Shown here: positions 53,701 through 64,000 of the stretch, in pieces
How the letters are laid out: each line of letters opens with the position of its first letter
Numbering within the stretch: the stretch's first letter is position 1
Assembly (NCBI GenBank): GCA_031772625.1
Contig: CM062819.1
Span: 820,981,503-821,045,502, forward strand
Length of the DNA: 64,000 nt
Reading direction: 5' to 3'
DNA from: Pinus tabuliformis
Lineage: Eukaryota > Streptophyta > Pinopsida > Pinales > Pinaceae
Position numbers and translations under genes: made by a program
The notes under the pieces: generated by a model
Told to the model about the DNA's origin: nothing
The model's input: only the letters and a program-made list of their open reading frames with translations
Database searches by the model: none

Positions 53701-56483
53701 AATTAAGTTAAAAGTGATATGAGTTTCTAGGAGAGTTGTTAGAGTTAAATTGGATTACTTCAAGATTATGAGCAAGTTCAACAAGTATGATGGGAAATAC
53801 AAGATATGAAATGAAATATATTCTCAATAATCATCAACACATAATTCGAAGATAAGCATGTAAAACCAGTGCCTTAATAACTGCCTCAAAATAAACACTT
53901 GCTCAAAAGAAACAAACAAGTAATCCTGCAAAACAAGTCAATATTAGATCAAGATGAGCATATAAATATCACTTGCAACTATAAAGAAAATGGTACTTGG
54001 AAGAAAATCCTCAAGTAACAAGATAATAACATCAATTACTCATGAGCTAAATGATCATCAAAGTAGCAAATACATGAAGTAACTTGAAATAGTGTTGCAC
54101 CAATGAGAATATTCCAAGTACAAGAAAAGCTAATAGTTGCAAAAATAAAGGAATTCACAATACTTGCATAATAAAATAAATGCTTCTTGAAATAAAAATG
54201 ATATTTGCAGATAAGACTCAAATAAATCCAAGATAGCATAAATACGAGAATTGCATTTGCAAGTAAAGTTAAGTTGTGATGTAGATGTGCTCTTGGTTTA
54301 TTTTATTACTTGTATTCTAAAACAAAGTTTCAATTGAACTCCTATCCCCAGACCTCACCCTCGCCCGGAGATCCGGATCTCACAGTGAGGAGTCAATAGG
54401 GGTGGATGGTCCCTAGAGTCTATACAACCAACTTAAGTTGGAGGTTGATTTTAGAGATGCTTGAAAATGAGCCTAAGTAAGATGCTTGAGTAAATGTAAA
54501 ATGACAATGCTTAAAGTAACTTGTATTAGCAAGTTCAAAGAAAATTAGAATGGAATTATCTAAATGATACTTGACAAGAAATTTAAATGGAGTTGTATAC
54601 TTCACAAAATGCTTGAAAGCAAGTAACCAAATGTGAAATTGCAAAATTGCTTCCAAATAAACATACTCCAAAATAACTTATGAATCACTTTGTCAAGTAA
54701 AGAGACAAAAATGAGAAAAATATGTTAATCCCAAGAATTAATGTGTGCGTTGAGGAATTTAAAACATTAAAGATGCAATGTCAATCCACCCAAGAGAAGC
54801 CTCCCTCTAAATGGGGAGATAGGATACCATGGGAGAAATCCCAAGCTCCCCCAAACAAATTATATCTTTTATTAATATTACAATGAGAAAAGTGCCCTTC
54901 AAAGTCCTCAACTAAACTCCAAGGAGAGTTGACCCTTAGCTCACGATCAGCAGAAAAATCAGTCTTCAATAGCTCCAAAATCAGTGCTAAGGGTCTACAA
55001 CAAGTGTTAATAGTTTCCAAACATGCAATCCCTCAATATTTCCAACAAAGATGAGCAAAGGGTGTCAAAAAAAAATCTGATTTTTCTTTGCAAAACCAGC
55101 CCTCAAAATTAGTGGAAAATAGAGAGAAATGTTAGCAAATCATATCTACAAATATTCTACAAAATTAGACCAAGGAATTAGAGCAAGACCCCTATCCTTG
55201 CCTAATTTTCAACATGCTCTTCAATAGCAAAATAAAATCAATATGAGCACAAGAGTTTGAGATAAATGATTTAAATAAAATTGACTTGGCTTGTGTACAA
55301 GCTATGTCCCGAAATCCCTGCAAAACCACTTTGTAAGATAAGACTATGAAGGCTCAAAGAACAAATGAGAGCTCCTTTGAGAATGTATCAAGAGTGGGTT
55401 GGTCTCTCCAAAGACTTCCCCCAAGGCTTGTTTTTTTTATCCCAACAAGATGTTCCCTCTACAAAACTTCAATCAATAATTAATTCCATATAGATATAGC
55501 AATAAACAATGATAAGAAACTCTAGAGTTTTATTTGAAACCAACTAGAGTATTCTATACCTAGGGCATATTTCTCAATCAAATGTCAATGCAAAATAGTT
55601 CTACATTAATAAATCTACAAGAGCATATGAAAACAAATTAGATCAAAGCATGAGTAAAAGGAACTATACCAATGATCAACAATTCATCACACTCAAAAAG
55701 AAGGAACATCTCATAAATGAAACCCCAAAGTCTTTATTGATATTTTTGAAAGTGTAAAAAGCAGCAGCGCTTCCGTAAGCACAATAGCTAGTAACAATAT
55801 ACAATATGAGAGCCCATGGCATTATTATATAGAGAGTTGGGAGCAAATCCCAATGAAGAATGACAATGACAAATGGCATTGGAGCCAATCCCAAGGTACA
55901 GAGATTAAACAAGTGGCATGAGGTGACAATCCCAAAGAGAATTCGAATTTGTTAAATGGAGCTCTATTGCCAAGTGTAAAAATTGAATTATGGCAAGTGG
56001 ACATCATTTCCTTCTTCCCTTACGTGCCAAATTCGAATTTTATGATGGAATGACAAGTGTAGATAGGTGGTAACCCATGTGGGGACAATTTCCCACAAAA
56101 ATCTCCACCAAATATTCTCCTAAATCATCCCAAATGTGCATTAACTTCACAAATTCGAATTTCCAAGTAAGCAGTTTTTTCATTTAATGTCAGAAATTCG
56201 ATTTTATTTGAGCATGTCCTTTCTTTGATTTTAGGAGTCCACATTACCTTGGGACTTCATTTTAACTCCTCCATAATTTTCCACCTCATTTCCACAACAT
56301 TTAGCATGTGTGGATATTTATTTTTCTCCATTTATTTAATTTATGGCTTAATTAATTGCCAGATTTCCCGCTAAACTCAAGAAAAATGGGTTTTGAGGGT
56401 TCAAAACATATTTTTAACTCCTCAAAGTGTGTCATAATAGAAAGTTGAGGGTGAGAGGTGCAAATTTTATTACTCATACCCCA
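53701..56483. other. Unassigned non-coding DNA left of M
   Basis: Short ORFs only, none with recognisable motifs. Repeated GCAAGT/AACTTG-rich wording suggests an old repeat. CCCGCTAAACTCAAG near 56368 is reminiscent of LTR sequence, but no ends could be paired. Confidence 0.3.
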
Positions 56484-59093
56484 TGTTAGTGTTAGTCTTT
56501 CCAGCCTTCCTCCAGTGATCAAACATGCTCTTACAAAGTGATTTTAAGGTGTCAAGGTCAAATTTTATCATTTCAGTGAGTCTTCAAGTAAAATTTGGTC
56601 ACTAGGCATTAGGTCTAAGGTTTGCTTTCACTCATTTCAAAGTTGTCCAAATGTCGGTCCATGTCACCGTTCAGCTGAGTGTGCCATCATTCAGAGGGTT
56701 GTCATCATCATGTCAGGTTCCAATGGGTCATTTTACACCTTGTTCATGCTTCAGTTGCGCCTAGGTAAAGTCATTTCCCTCTCCTAGGGTTTTGAAGGCA
56801 ATTTCTCTTAGACGGTCAAATCATCAGCAAAACTTGTATCCTGATGTTCATACACCTTCCCCTATCCTTAATGTACCTTATTAAACACTTCCCATCACTG
56901 AGATCCCCCAAATTTCTCATTTTCGCACAAACCCTAGTTTCTTGCTACAACTTGACAATTTTTCAAGGCTAAGCCTGTGTTTTGCCTTTTTGCACCCCTT
57001 CCCCTCACTCAATTTCTGAGATTACATTTTCCCCTACTTCCTAACATCCCTCCCTACTTCCCAAAATTTCCTCAAGAATTTAGAAGCCCCCTATCCCCTT
57101 CATTTCGCTTCATTTCGACAAATCTCTTGCTCCACACATTGGGGTAGGTTTTACTCAAATGATGTTTCTGAGCAAGGAAAGATGAATTTTGAAAAAACTG
57201 AGAGAGGTTTTTGTCCACAACAGACCAAGGAAAAAAAACCTCCTTCACTTTTTACACAGGTGTCATGGTTTTAGAGAAATGTCAAAAATACAATTGCCTC
57301 GGGAGAATTGATGCACCTTTGACATGACCTTGGGAAAATCAAGTTTTCTCCTAGCTTGGTTGGCCAAATGACTTGCTTGATGAGTCAAATGGTAACTAGA
57401 CACAAAGAGCTTTCCAATGAGCTATCATGAGCTCAATTTGGAGTTGAGGAAGGCATTCAGAAGTTGACTGTAACAGCACTCTGCCTTGAGGCAGCCTCAT
57501 TTGGCACATTTTGACCAGTCTTGGGAGATTTGATTTTTGACAGGGCAAATGAACTCCAAATTGAAAAATTCCAGTTGGGTTGGAAAGTAAACTCAAAGAC
57601 CTTTCCAACGAGCTATCTTGCGCCCAATTTGGACATCGGAAAGGCCTCCAAAAGTCTCCTGCAAAAAGCACTACGCACAGGCTCTATGCGCCGCACCTCA
57701 AGCCCAATGCGTCGTGCCTTCCCTGTGCGCCGCGCCACCTGGCGCGCGCTTTTGCTAGGGAGCTTCAAACTGCAAAAAGTTTATATTTTTGGATTTGGCA
57801 TGAAAAAACATGACTGCTAGTGCACAGCCAAGAAGTTTGGACAAGTTTTGAGTTCTCAGGAGGTCAAAAACACTCAAAAAATGACCTCACTACCCCTATT
57901 TTGACACACAGGAAGCAGTCTTGGGAGATTGAGGTTTTGGAGGGGCAAATGACATCCAAATTCAGAAATTCCACTTGGGTTGGAAAGTAGACAGGCAGGG
58001 CTTTCCAACAAGCACACTTGGGCTCAATTTGGACTTCAGGAAGTGCCTCAAAGTGGCACGACGCATACAGATTTTGGCGAGGCGCATAGAGGATTTTTGC
58101 TCAATTTTTCACCTTCTAGCTCAAAAATTCGGCCAGTTTGACTAGTTTTGCTTTGTGATGTAATTTTTGATCTATCTTGATATAATTGGATAAACATGAT
58201 GTAATATTGGCACATTTTTACTTGTTCTAGAAGATTCATTCACCAAAAGGTGAAATGTGAGTGAATGAATCAGTTTCCTAGCATATAGGGGTAAGTTGTT
58301 TGACTACCTAGTTTTCAATTCCTTGTTTAGAATTGGTTCAAACAACTCCTAGAATGATGAGCTCGACCCCTAGAGGCAAGGGAATGGGTTAGGCTAGTCT
58401 ATATCATGTAATTTCTAAGTCATTTTCATGGTTGGACACTTGGGATTGCTTTGGCATATCATTGTACATTCTATCTCTGCATTTTTGGCTAAGGAAAGAC
58501 CAGGGTTTTGCAGCACTGTTTGGGATCCATGTGGCTTTATGTTTTGATGGTGTGCTTCTCTAAGTAATTGTAAGTTCATTAGTGTTATGTGTATCATTTT
58601 TCTGTCTTTTCTTCTGAATTTGAACAAATGAGTGATTAAGGTGGAATCCATTCACTGTTATGCTCTACCTTTGAATTTGTTTAAATTTCCATGTTTTCAT
58701 CTGTTTAAGGAGAATTCTTGAAACTCTCTTGCTCTCCTTAGCTCCTCACCAGTCTGATCTATCCATCTCACTCGCTTTAAAGCATCAAAACGATTGCCTT
58801 CCTTGCCCCAATCAGAACTCTGCAGAAACTGTGCCTCATCCCCGGACCCAAATTTGCCTTTCCCTGTTCCAACACAAAAACCCCAAAACTCAAATCAAAT
58901 CCCTTGTACTTCATACCTAGCCTAAGATTAGCTTTTATGACAGTCATCTCGAGCCCCATCGATTATCTTTTGCCGAGATCGACCCGGAGAGAGCCCTCTC
59001 ATGTCCTTGTACGGCTAGCTACGAGGCTGAGCGTGGTTTGATGTGGACCTAGAACCTTGTCTTTTCAACCTGAAGCAAATCTAGGCTCTAACA
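56484..59093 (+). repeat. 5' LTR of M
   Basis: The 2,610-bp LTR starts TGTTAGTGTTAGTC and ends AGGCTCTAACA. A GC-rich island (57670-57765, ATGCGCCGCACC and GGCGCGCGC) stands out in AT-rich DNA. Short ORFs appear in the same places in both LTRs and are not genes. Confidence 0.92.
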
Positions 59094-59096
59094 TAG

Positions 59097-59114
59097 TGGC
59101 GACAATACTGGAGA
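59097..59114 (+). promoter_or_regulatory. Primer-binding site of M (tRNA-Arg type)
   Basis: TGGCGACAATACTGGAGA begins 3 bp after the LTR; its first seven bases match the complement of tRNA-Arg ending GTCGCCA, the rest partly. Confidence 0.7.
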
Positions 59115-59451
59115 AGAAAATGGTTTGCTTGTTGATGTCATTTGTTTTATAGCTACAGACGGAGCCTGAAGTTATGTCAGGTAGCCTTCGAAACGCTTTT
59201 GCTTTGCATTAGCGGAAGTAGATAAACGTTGCTTCAGTCAATCTCCAGTCTAGCTTGTAAACGTGACATCTAACTTGTTAATTGCCCCAGTACATGTATC
59301 AAGTTCAGATCTAATTGTTGATGGTGGACAACGATCAGACATAAGAAGGCTGAAATCATTCACCTGGCGACTTCATTCACTGAAAAATCCAGAGATCAAT
59401 GCTTCATGGTGACTCCACTGCAGAGAGATCAGCAGCTTTGAGATTTTCAAG

Positions 59452-61179
59452 ATGGAACAGGTTGCAAGAAGATACGCTCCAATGAGACGAAATCACATTC
59501 CAGGTTTTCCAAATAAAATTCCAAAGGTAGATTGGTCAAGGAATTTGCCTATGTTCAGAAATGTGGAAGGTAATGACGCTGCTCTTCATCTGGTGAAATT
59601 TCACATTCATGTGCATAAATTAAAAATCACTTTTCCTTAAGACTGTTTGATGAAAATGTTTATGGCTACTCTGAAAGACGAAACCCGATCTTGGTATAAA
59701 AGTTTGCCACCGGCGTCTATTTATTGTTTAAAATATTTTCATGCAATATTCTTTGAAAGGTATAAAGAATCATATCCATCCTTGGCTTTAGTTCATGACT
59801 GTTGTAGCCATGTTCATAGTTTTATTGAAAATCTTGAGAAAGTTTATGAAGAAGATAATTTCATGGATGATGAGATCATGGAAGCCCTGTACGAAAATCC
59901 ATTCCAGCAGCATAAAGAGAGTGATACTTATCAAGACAATCAGGAAAATTTGCAGCAGGATCAAGATTTTAGTACGGTGGAAGATGAAGGAATTTTGCAT
60001 CTTGACAGTCAACGGGAATTACATGAAATGGATCAGCAGTATGAGGAAAATTTGTACACTCCTTCACTTGAAATTAATGAATACAATCACTGTTTGAGCA
60101 AGAGAAAACAAAAAGTATTATCTCCTCTGTCTGAAGATGAGATATATCAACTCTTGAACAGTCATGTCCCAGCTCAAGTTAACGCAGATCTGCAGTGTGC
60201 ACATGATCAAGAAGGTGATGGTGGAACTTCTTCCTCTTCTGAAAAGGATGACAGTCCTGTAATCAGTTTTATAGATTAGCAGGTTGAAGATGTCCATATA
60301 GCTGAAAGTGATGAAAGAAAAAGTGTCGTTTCAAATCTGCCCATAGAAGAAAACAGCATGCAGGGAAGTCAAGTTTCAATTTCAGAATGTGATAACGTTA
60401 AGTCAGTCGTTTCAGATCGAGAGACAGATTGTGATGACCAAGAATACCATGTGCTGAATCTTATGAAGGAGAACTCTGCTGTTGAAATCATCTGGAATGA
60501 AGAAGACAGAGTTATGGATCCAACTGTTCTCATGTCATCAGAACAAAGCCTTCATAAAGAGGTGATCCAGTCAGGTCAAGTAAGTGAACAACAAGATGAG
60601 ATCTTTGTGCAAGTAAGTGAAAAAGTTGCTTTAGATGGATTTATGGTAGATGCTAGAAATGTCATGTTTGAGTATCAAGAACCATCTGAAGTTTCTTTTC
60701 TCATGATTGATGAATGTAATGAGAATCTGGCTGTCATATCATATGAAGATGATCAAAATAATATTCAGACTACAGTAGATCAGAACATTCGGGATTCCCT
60801 TTCTTCTTCCTATGTTTCATGTTTTGAAATGTTCTTTAAAGAGGAAATCTGCTCATCCACTTGTTCAGAAATTTTTAAGGACCAGGACCATACTTTTTCT
60901 GAAGTACATTATGAAGGAAGATCAGAATCAAAAGAAAAAGACATCTTGTTTACTCAGCAGGAGGTAAATCTTCATGTTTTTCATGATCCAATGGCAAATC
61001 TGTTGCAGTCAGCAGTGAAGGTGATTATTGCAGTATTCAGTGATGAAGGAGATCATGGTCAATTGTGTTTTTGGATGCCCAGTTACCAGTATTCATTGTT
61101 GACCAGAAGATCTGATCAGGAGAATCAATCAAGAAGGCATCTGCTTGATTGGTTGCATTGGCATTTTGATATAGTTTGA
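59452..61179 (+). pseudogene. Gag-like protein of M with long acidic tail
   Basis: One frame of 576 codons has only two stops (59638 TAA and 60277 TAG) and no frameshift. Residues about 15-110 form a gypsy capsid-type Gag domain (PMFRNVEGNDAALHLVKFHI, MKMFMATLKDETRSWYKSLP, YCLKYFHAIFFERYK). The remaining 450 residues are acidic and Ser/Gln-rich with no zinc knuckle and no protease or polymerase motif. The low number of disabling changes suggests either fairly young age or past selection on the protein. Function beyond particle formation is unknown. Confidence 0.75.
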
Positions 61180-61368
61180 TGGTATATTGTCTTGTAAGAA
61201 ACACAGGTGGTCATGTACTACCACCAAGCTTTAAGTTTTAAGTTCAGGTCTTAGTATTTTGAGTTAGTTTGTTAGAGTCAAGTTTTTTCAGTCATGTCAG
61301 TTTGCATTGAGTCAGTTTGAGTCAAGTTTCAGTCAATAAATTGAGTCATGTTGGTTTGTCGAAATAAT

Positions 61369-61462
61369 GACTCCATTGCCCAATGGATAAGGCACTGGTC
61401 TGCTCTCCTAAAGATCTGTCGTTCTTGGCACCTCCAAGGAGCTACCATCCCCATTGGAGCCA
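61369..61462 (+). tRNA. tRNA-Arg-like sequence abutting the 3' LTR of M (pseudo-tRNA)
   Basis: GACTCCATTGCCCAATGGAT followed by AAGGCACTGGTCT matches the acceptor, D-arm and anticodon-stem start of plant tRNA-Arg (GACTCC..GGCCCAATGGATAAGGCGCTGGTCT). The far end ATCCCCATTGGAGCCA fits the T-arm and acceptor 3' side. The acceptor stem pairs except for one A-C. The middle is altered and about 20 nt too long, and no B box is left, so it is not a working tRNA gene. It ends one base before the LTR start, where a polypurine tract is expected. Confidence 0.6.
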
Positions 61463-61463
61463 A

Positions 61464-64000
61464 TGTTAGTGTTAGTCTTTCCAGCCTTCCTCCAGTGATC
61501 AAACATGCTCTTACAAAGTGATTTTAAGGTGTCAAGGTCAAATTTTATCATTTCAGTGAGTCTTCAAGTAAAATTTGGTCACTAGGCATTAGGTCTAGGG
61601 TTTGCTTTCACTCCTTTCAAAGTTGTCCAAATGTCGGTCCATGTCACCGTTCAGCTGAGTGTGCCATCATTCAGAGGGTTGTCATCATCATGTCAGGTTC
61701 CAATGGGTCATTTTACACCTTGTTCATGCTTCAGTTGCGCCTAGGTAAGGTCATTTCCCTCTCCTAGGGTTTTGAAGGCAATTTCTCTTGGACGGTCAAA
61801 TCATCAACAAAACTTGTATCCTAATGTTCATACACCTTCCCCTATCCTTAATGTACCTTATTAAACACTTCCATCACTGAAATCCCCCAAATTCCTCATT
61901 TTCGCACAAACCCTAGTTTCTTGCTACAACTTGACAATTTTCAAGGCTAGGCCTATGTTTTGCCCTTTTGCACCCCTTCCCCTCACTCAATTTCTGAGAT
62001 TACACTTTCCCCTACTTCCTAACATCCCTCCCTACTTCCCAAAATTTCCTCAAGAATTTAGAAGCTCCCTATCCCTTCATTTCGCTTCATTTCGCTTCAT
62101 TTCGCTTCATTTCGACAAATCTCTTGTTCCACACATCGGGGTAGGTTTTACTCAAATGATGTTTCTGAGCAAGGAAAGATGAATTTGGAAAAACTGAGAG
62201 AGGTTTTTGTCCACAACAGGCCAAGGAAGAAAAACCTCCTTCACTTTTACACAGGTGTCATGGTTTTAGAGAAATGTCAAAAATACAATTGTCTCGGGAG
62301 AATTGATGCACCTCTGACATGACCTTGGGAAAATCAAGTTGTCTCCTAGCTTACTTGGCCAAATGACTTGCTTGATGAGTCAAATGATAACTAGACACAA
62401 AGAACTTTCCAATGAGCTATCATGAACTCAATTTGGAGTTGAAGACGGCATTCAAAAGTTGACTGTAACAGCACTCTACCTTGAGGCAGCCTCATTTGGC
62501 ACATTTTGACCAGTCTTGGGAGATTTGATTTTTGACAGGGCAAATGAACTCAAAATTGAAAAATTCCAGTTGCGTTGGAAAATAGACTCAAAGACCTTTC
62601 CAACAAGCTATCATGCGCCCAATTTGGACACTAGGAAGGCCTCCAAAAGTCTCCTGCAAAAAGCGCTACGCACAGGCTCTATGCGCCGCGCCTTAAGCCC
62701 AATGCGTCGTGCCTTCCCTGTGCGCCGCGCCACCTGGCGCGCGCTTTTGCTAGGGAGCTTCAAACTGCAAAAAGTTTATATTTTCAGATTTGGCATGAAA
62801 AATCATGACTGCTAGTGCATGGCCAAGAAGTTTGGGCAAGTTTTGAGTTCTCAGGAGGTCAAAAACACTCAAAAAATGACCTCACTGCCCCTATTTTGAC
62901 AAACAGGAAGCAGTCTTGGAGATTGAGGTTTTGGAGGGGCAAATGACATCCAAATTCAGAAATTCCACTTGGGTTGGAAAGTAGACAGGCAAGGCTTTCC
63001 AACAAGCACACTTGGGCTCAATTTGGACTTCAAGAAGTGCCTCAAACTCAGCCTCAAAGTGGTGCAACGCATACAGATTTTGGCGCGGTGCATAGAGGAT
63101 TTTTGCTCAATTTTTCACCTTCCAGCTCATAAATTCGGCCAGTTTGACTAGTTTTGCTTTGTGATGTAATTTTTGATCTATCTTGATGTAATTGGATAAA
63201 CATGATGTAATATTGGCACATTTTTACTTGTTCTAGAATATTCATTCACCAAAAGGTGAAATGTGAGTGAATGAATCAATTTCCTAGCATATAGGGGTAA
63301 GTTGTTTGACTACCTAGTTTTCAGTTCCTTGTTTAGAATTGGTTCAAACAACTCCTAGAATGATGTGCTCGACCCCTAGAGGCAAGGGAATGGGTTGGGC
63401 TAGTCTATATCATGTAATTTCTAAGTCATTTTCATGGTTGGACACTTGAGATTGCTTTGGCATATCATTGTACATTCTATCTCTGCATTTTTGGCTAAGG
63501 AAAGACCAGGGTTTTGCAACACTGTTTGGGATCCATGTGGCTTTATGTTTTGATGGTGTGCTTCTCTAAGTAATTGTAAGTTCATTAGCGTTATGTGTAT
63601 CATTTTCCTGTCTTTTCTTCTGAATTTGAACAAATGAGTGATTAAGGTGGAATCCATTAACTGTTATGCTCTGCCCTTGAATTTGTTTAAATTTCCATGT
63701 TTTCATCTGTTTAAGGAGAATTCTTGAGACTCTCTTGCTCTCCTTAGCTCCTCACCAGTCTGGTCTATCCATCTCACTCGCTTTAAAGCATCAAAACGAT
63801 TGCCTTCCCTACCCCTATCAGAACTCTGCAGAAACTGTGCCTCATCCCCGGACCCAAATTTGCCTTTCCCTGTTCCAACACAAAAACCCGAAAACTCAAA
63901 TCAAATCCCTTGTACTTCATACCTAGCCTAGATTAGCTTTTATTACAGTCATCTCAAGCCCCATCGATTATCTTTTGCCGAGATCGACCCGGAGAGAGCC
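61464..64000 (+). repeat. 3' LTR of M (cut by the window end)
   Basis: It matches 56484-58999 with scattered substitutions. A CATTTCGCTT microsatellite has more units here (62080-62112) than in the 5' LTR. Confidence 0.92.

Larger units (their letters stand above)
56484..64000 (+). mobile_element. Tat-like LTR element M with 2.6-kb LTRs (right end outside)
   Basis: The 5' LTR (56484-59093) is repeated from 61464 to the window end, where about 94 bp are still missing. The primer site TGGCGACAATACTGGAGA resembles the tRNA-Arg type used by Tat/Ogre gypsy elements. The interior (59094-61463) is shorter than one LTR and encodes only a gag-like frame. The right target duplication is outside the window; the left flank is CCCCA. 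It is non-autonomous. Confidence 0.88.

Noticed and set aside
57396-58239. Paired ORFs conserved between 57.4-58.9 kb and 62.4-63.9 kb
   Set aside because: They recur only because both regions are LTRs of M; they are short, and several overlap on opposite strands.

Overview
The window is nuclear DNA from a seed plant with a large, repeat-filled genome. The evidence is plant-type Ty1/copia and Ty3/gypsy LTR retrotransposons with initiator-Met primer sites, a plant L1-type LINE with a DUF4283/CCHC ORF1 and a C-terminal RNase H, and fragments of plant nuclear genes (COG3, PDS5, THO2, a UBP-type ubiquitin protease). Nested old elements, intron-sized gaps and the near absence of intact genes fit a gymnosperm-like genome, but the species cannot be named from this sequence. 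I name elements by letter.

Left part (1-20 kb). A gypsy 3' LTR (J, 1-867) is followed by its internal DNA, into which gypsy element H (1706-13750, minus) inserted. H carries a captured PDS5 fragment. Element C (4942-10206, minus, duplication GAAAG) sits inside H and carries one reading frame joining UBP and THO2 pieces. A chromovirus relic D (6351-8212, duplication TCCTC) sits inside the THO2 part of C, giving four nested levels. A degraded copia element G (14066-18613, plus) follows, then solo LTRs K (20072-20881) and Q (21844-23002).

Middle (23-39 kb). LTR element F (23006 to about 39090, plus) contains a LINE of full-length structure (23585-30204, 15-bp duplication), a hAT-like DNA transposon with captured spliced exons (30806-32325, 8-bp duplication AATTCAAG) and a gag-only copia element E (32748-36914, duplication TATTA). 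F's own coding DNA (37273-38748) is one frame of about 490 codons: a protease-like domain without its catalytic Asp, a long coiled coil and a tail. The coiled coil and tail recur in element I.

Right part (39-64 kb). Four exons of COG3 (41035-41708, minus) are the only clear host gene. Element I (41884-45815, minus, duplication GAAAA) lies in its upstream intron. Next come two nested solo LTRs (O 46500-48204 and P 47007-47345), a gypsy pol end, a Sirevirus-like copia relic N (about 49652-53375), and Tat-like element M (56484 to beyond 64000). M has 2.6-kb LTRs, a gag-only reading frame and a tRNA-Arg-like sequence touching its 3' LTR.

Most elements here lack pol and must have relied on enzymes supplied in trans. 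At least three carry pieces of host genes. C, D, F, I and P share an LTR design (TGTTATGAA start, a hairpin just before a TATA-like box; a common GAGGACAAA...GGAAGACAA end where the 3' junction is visible), which suggests one chromovirus-driven lineage of coding, non-autonomous retroelements.
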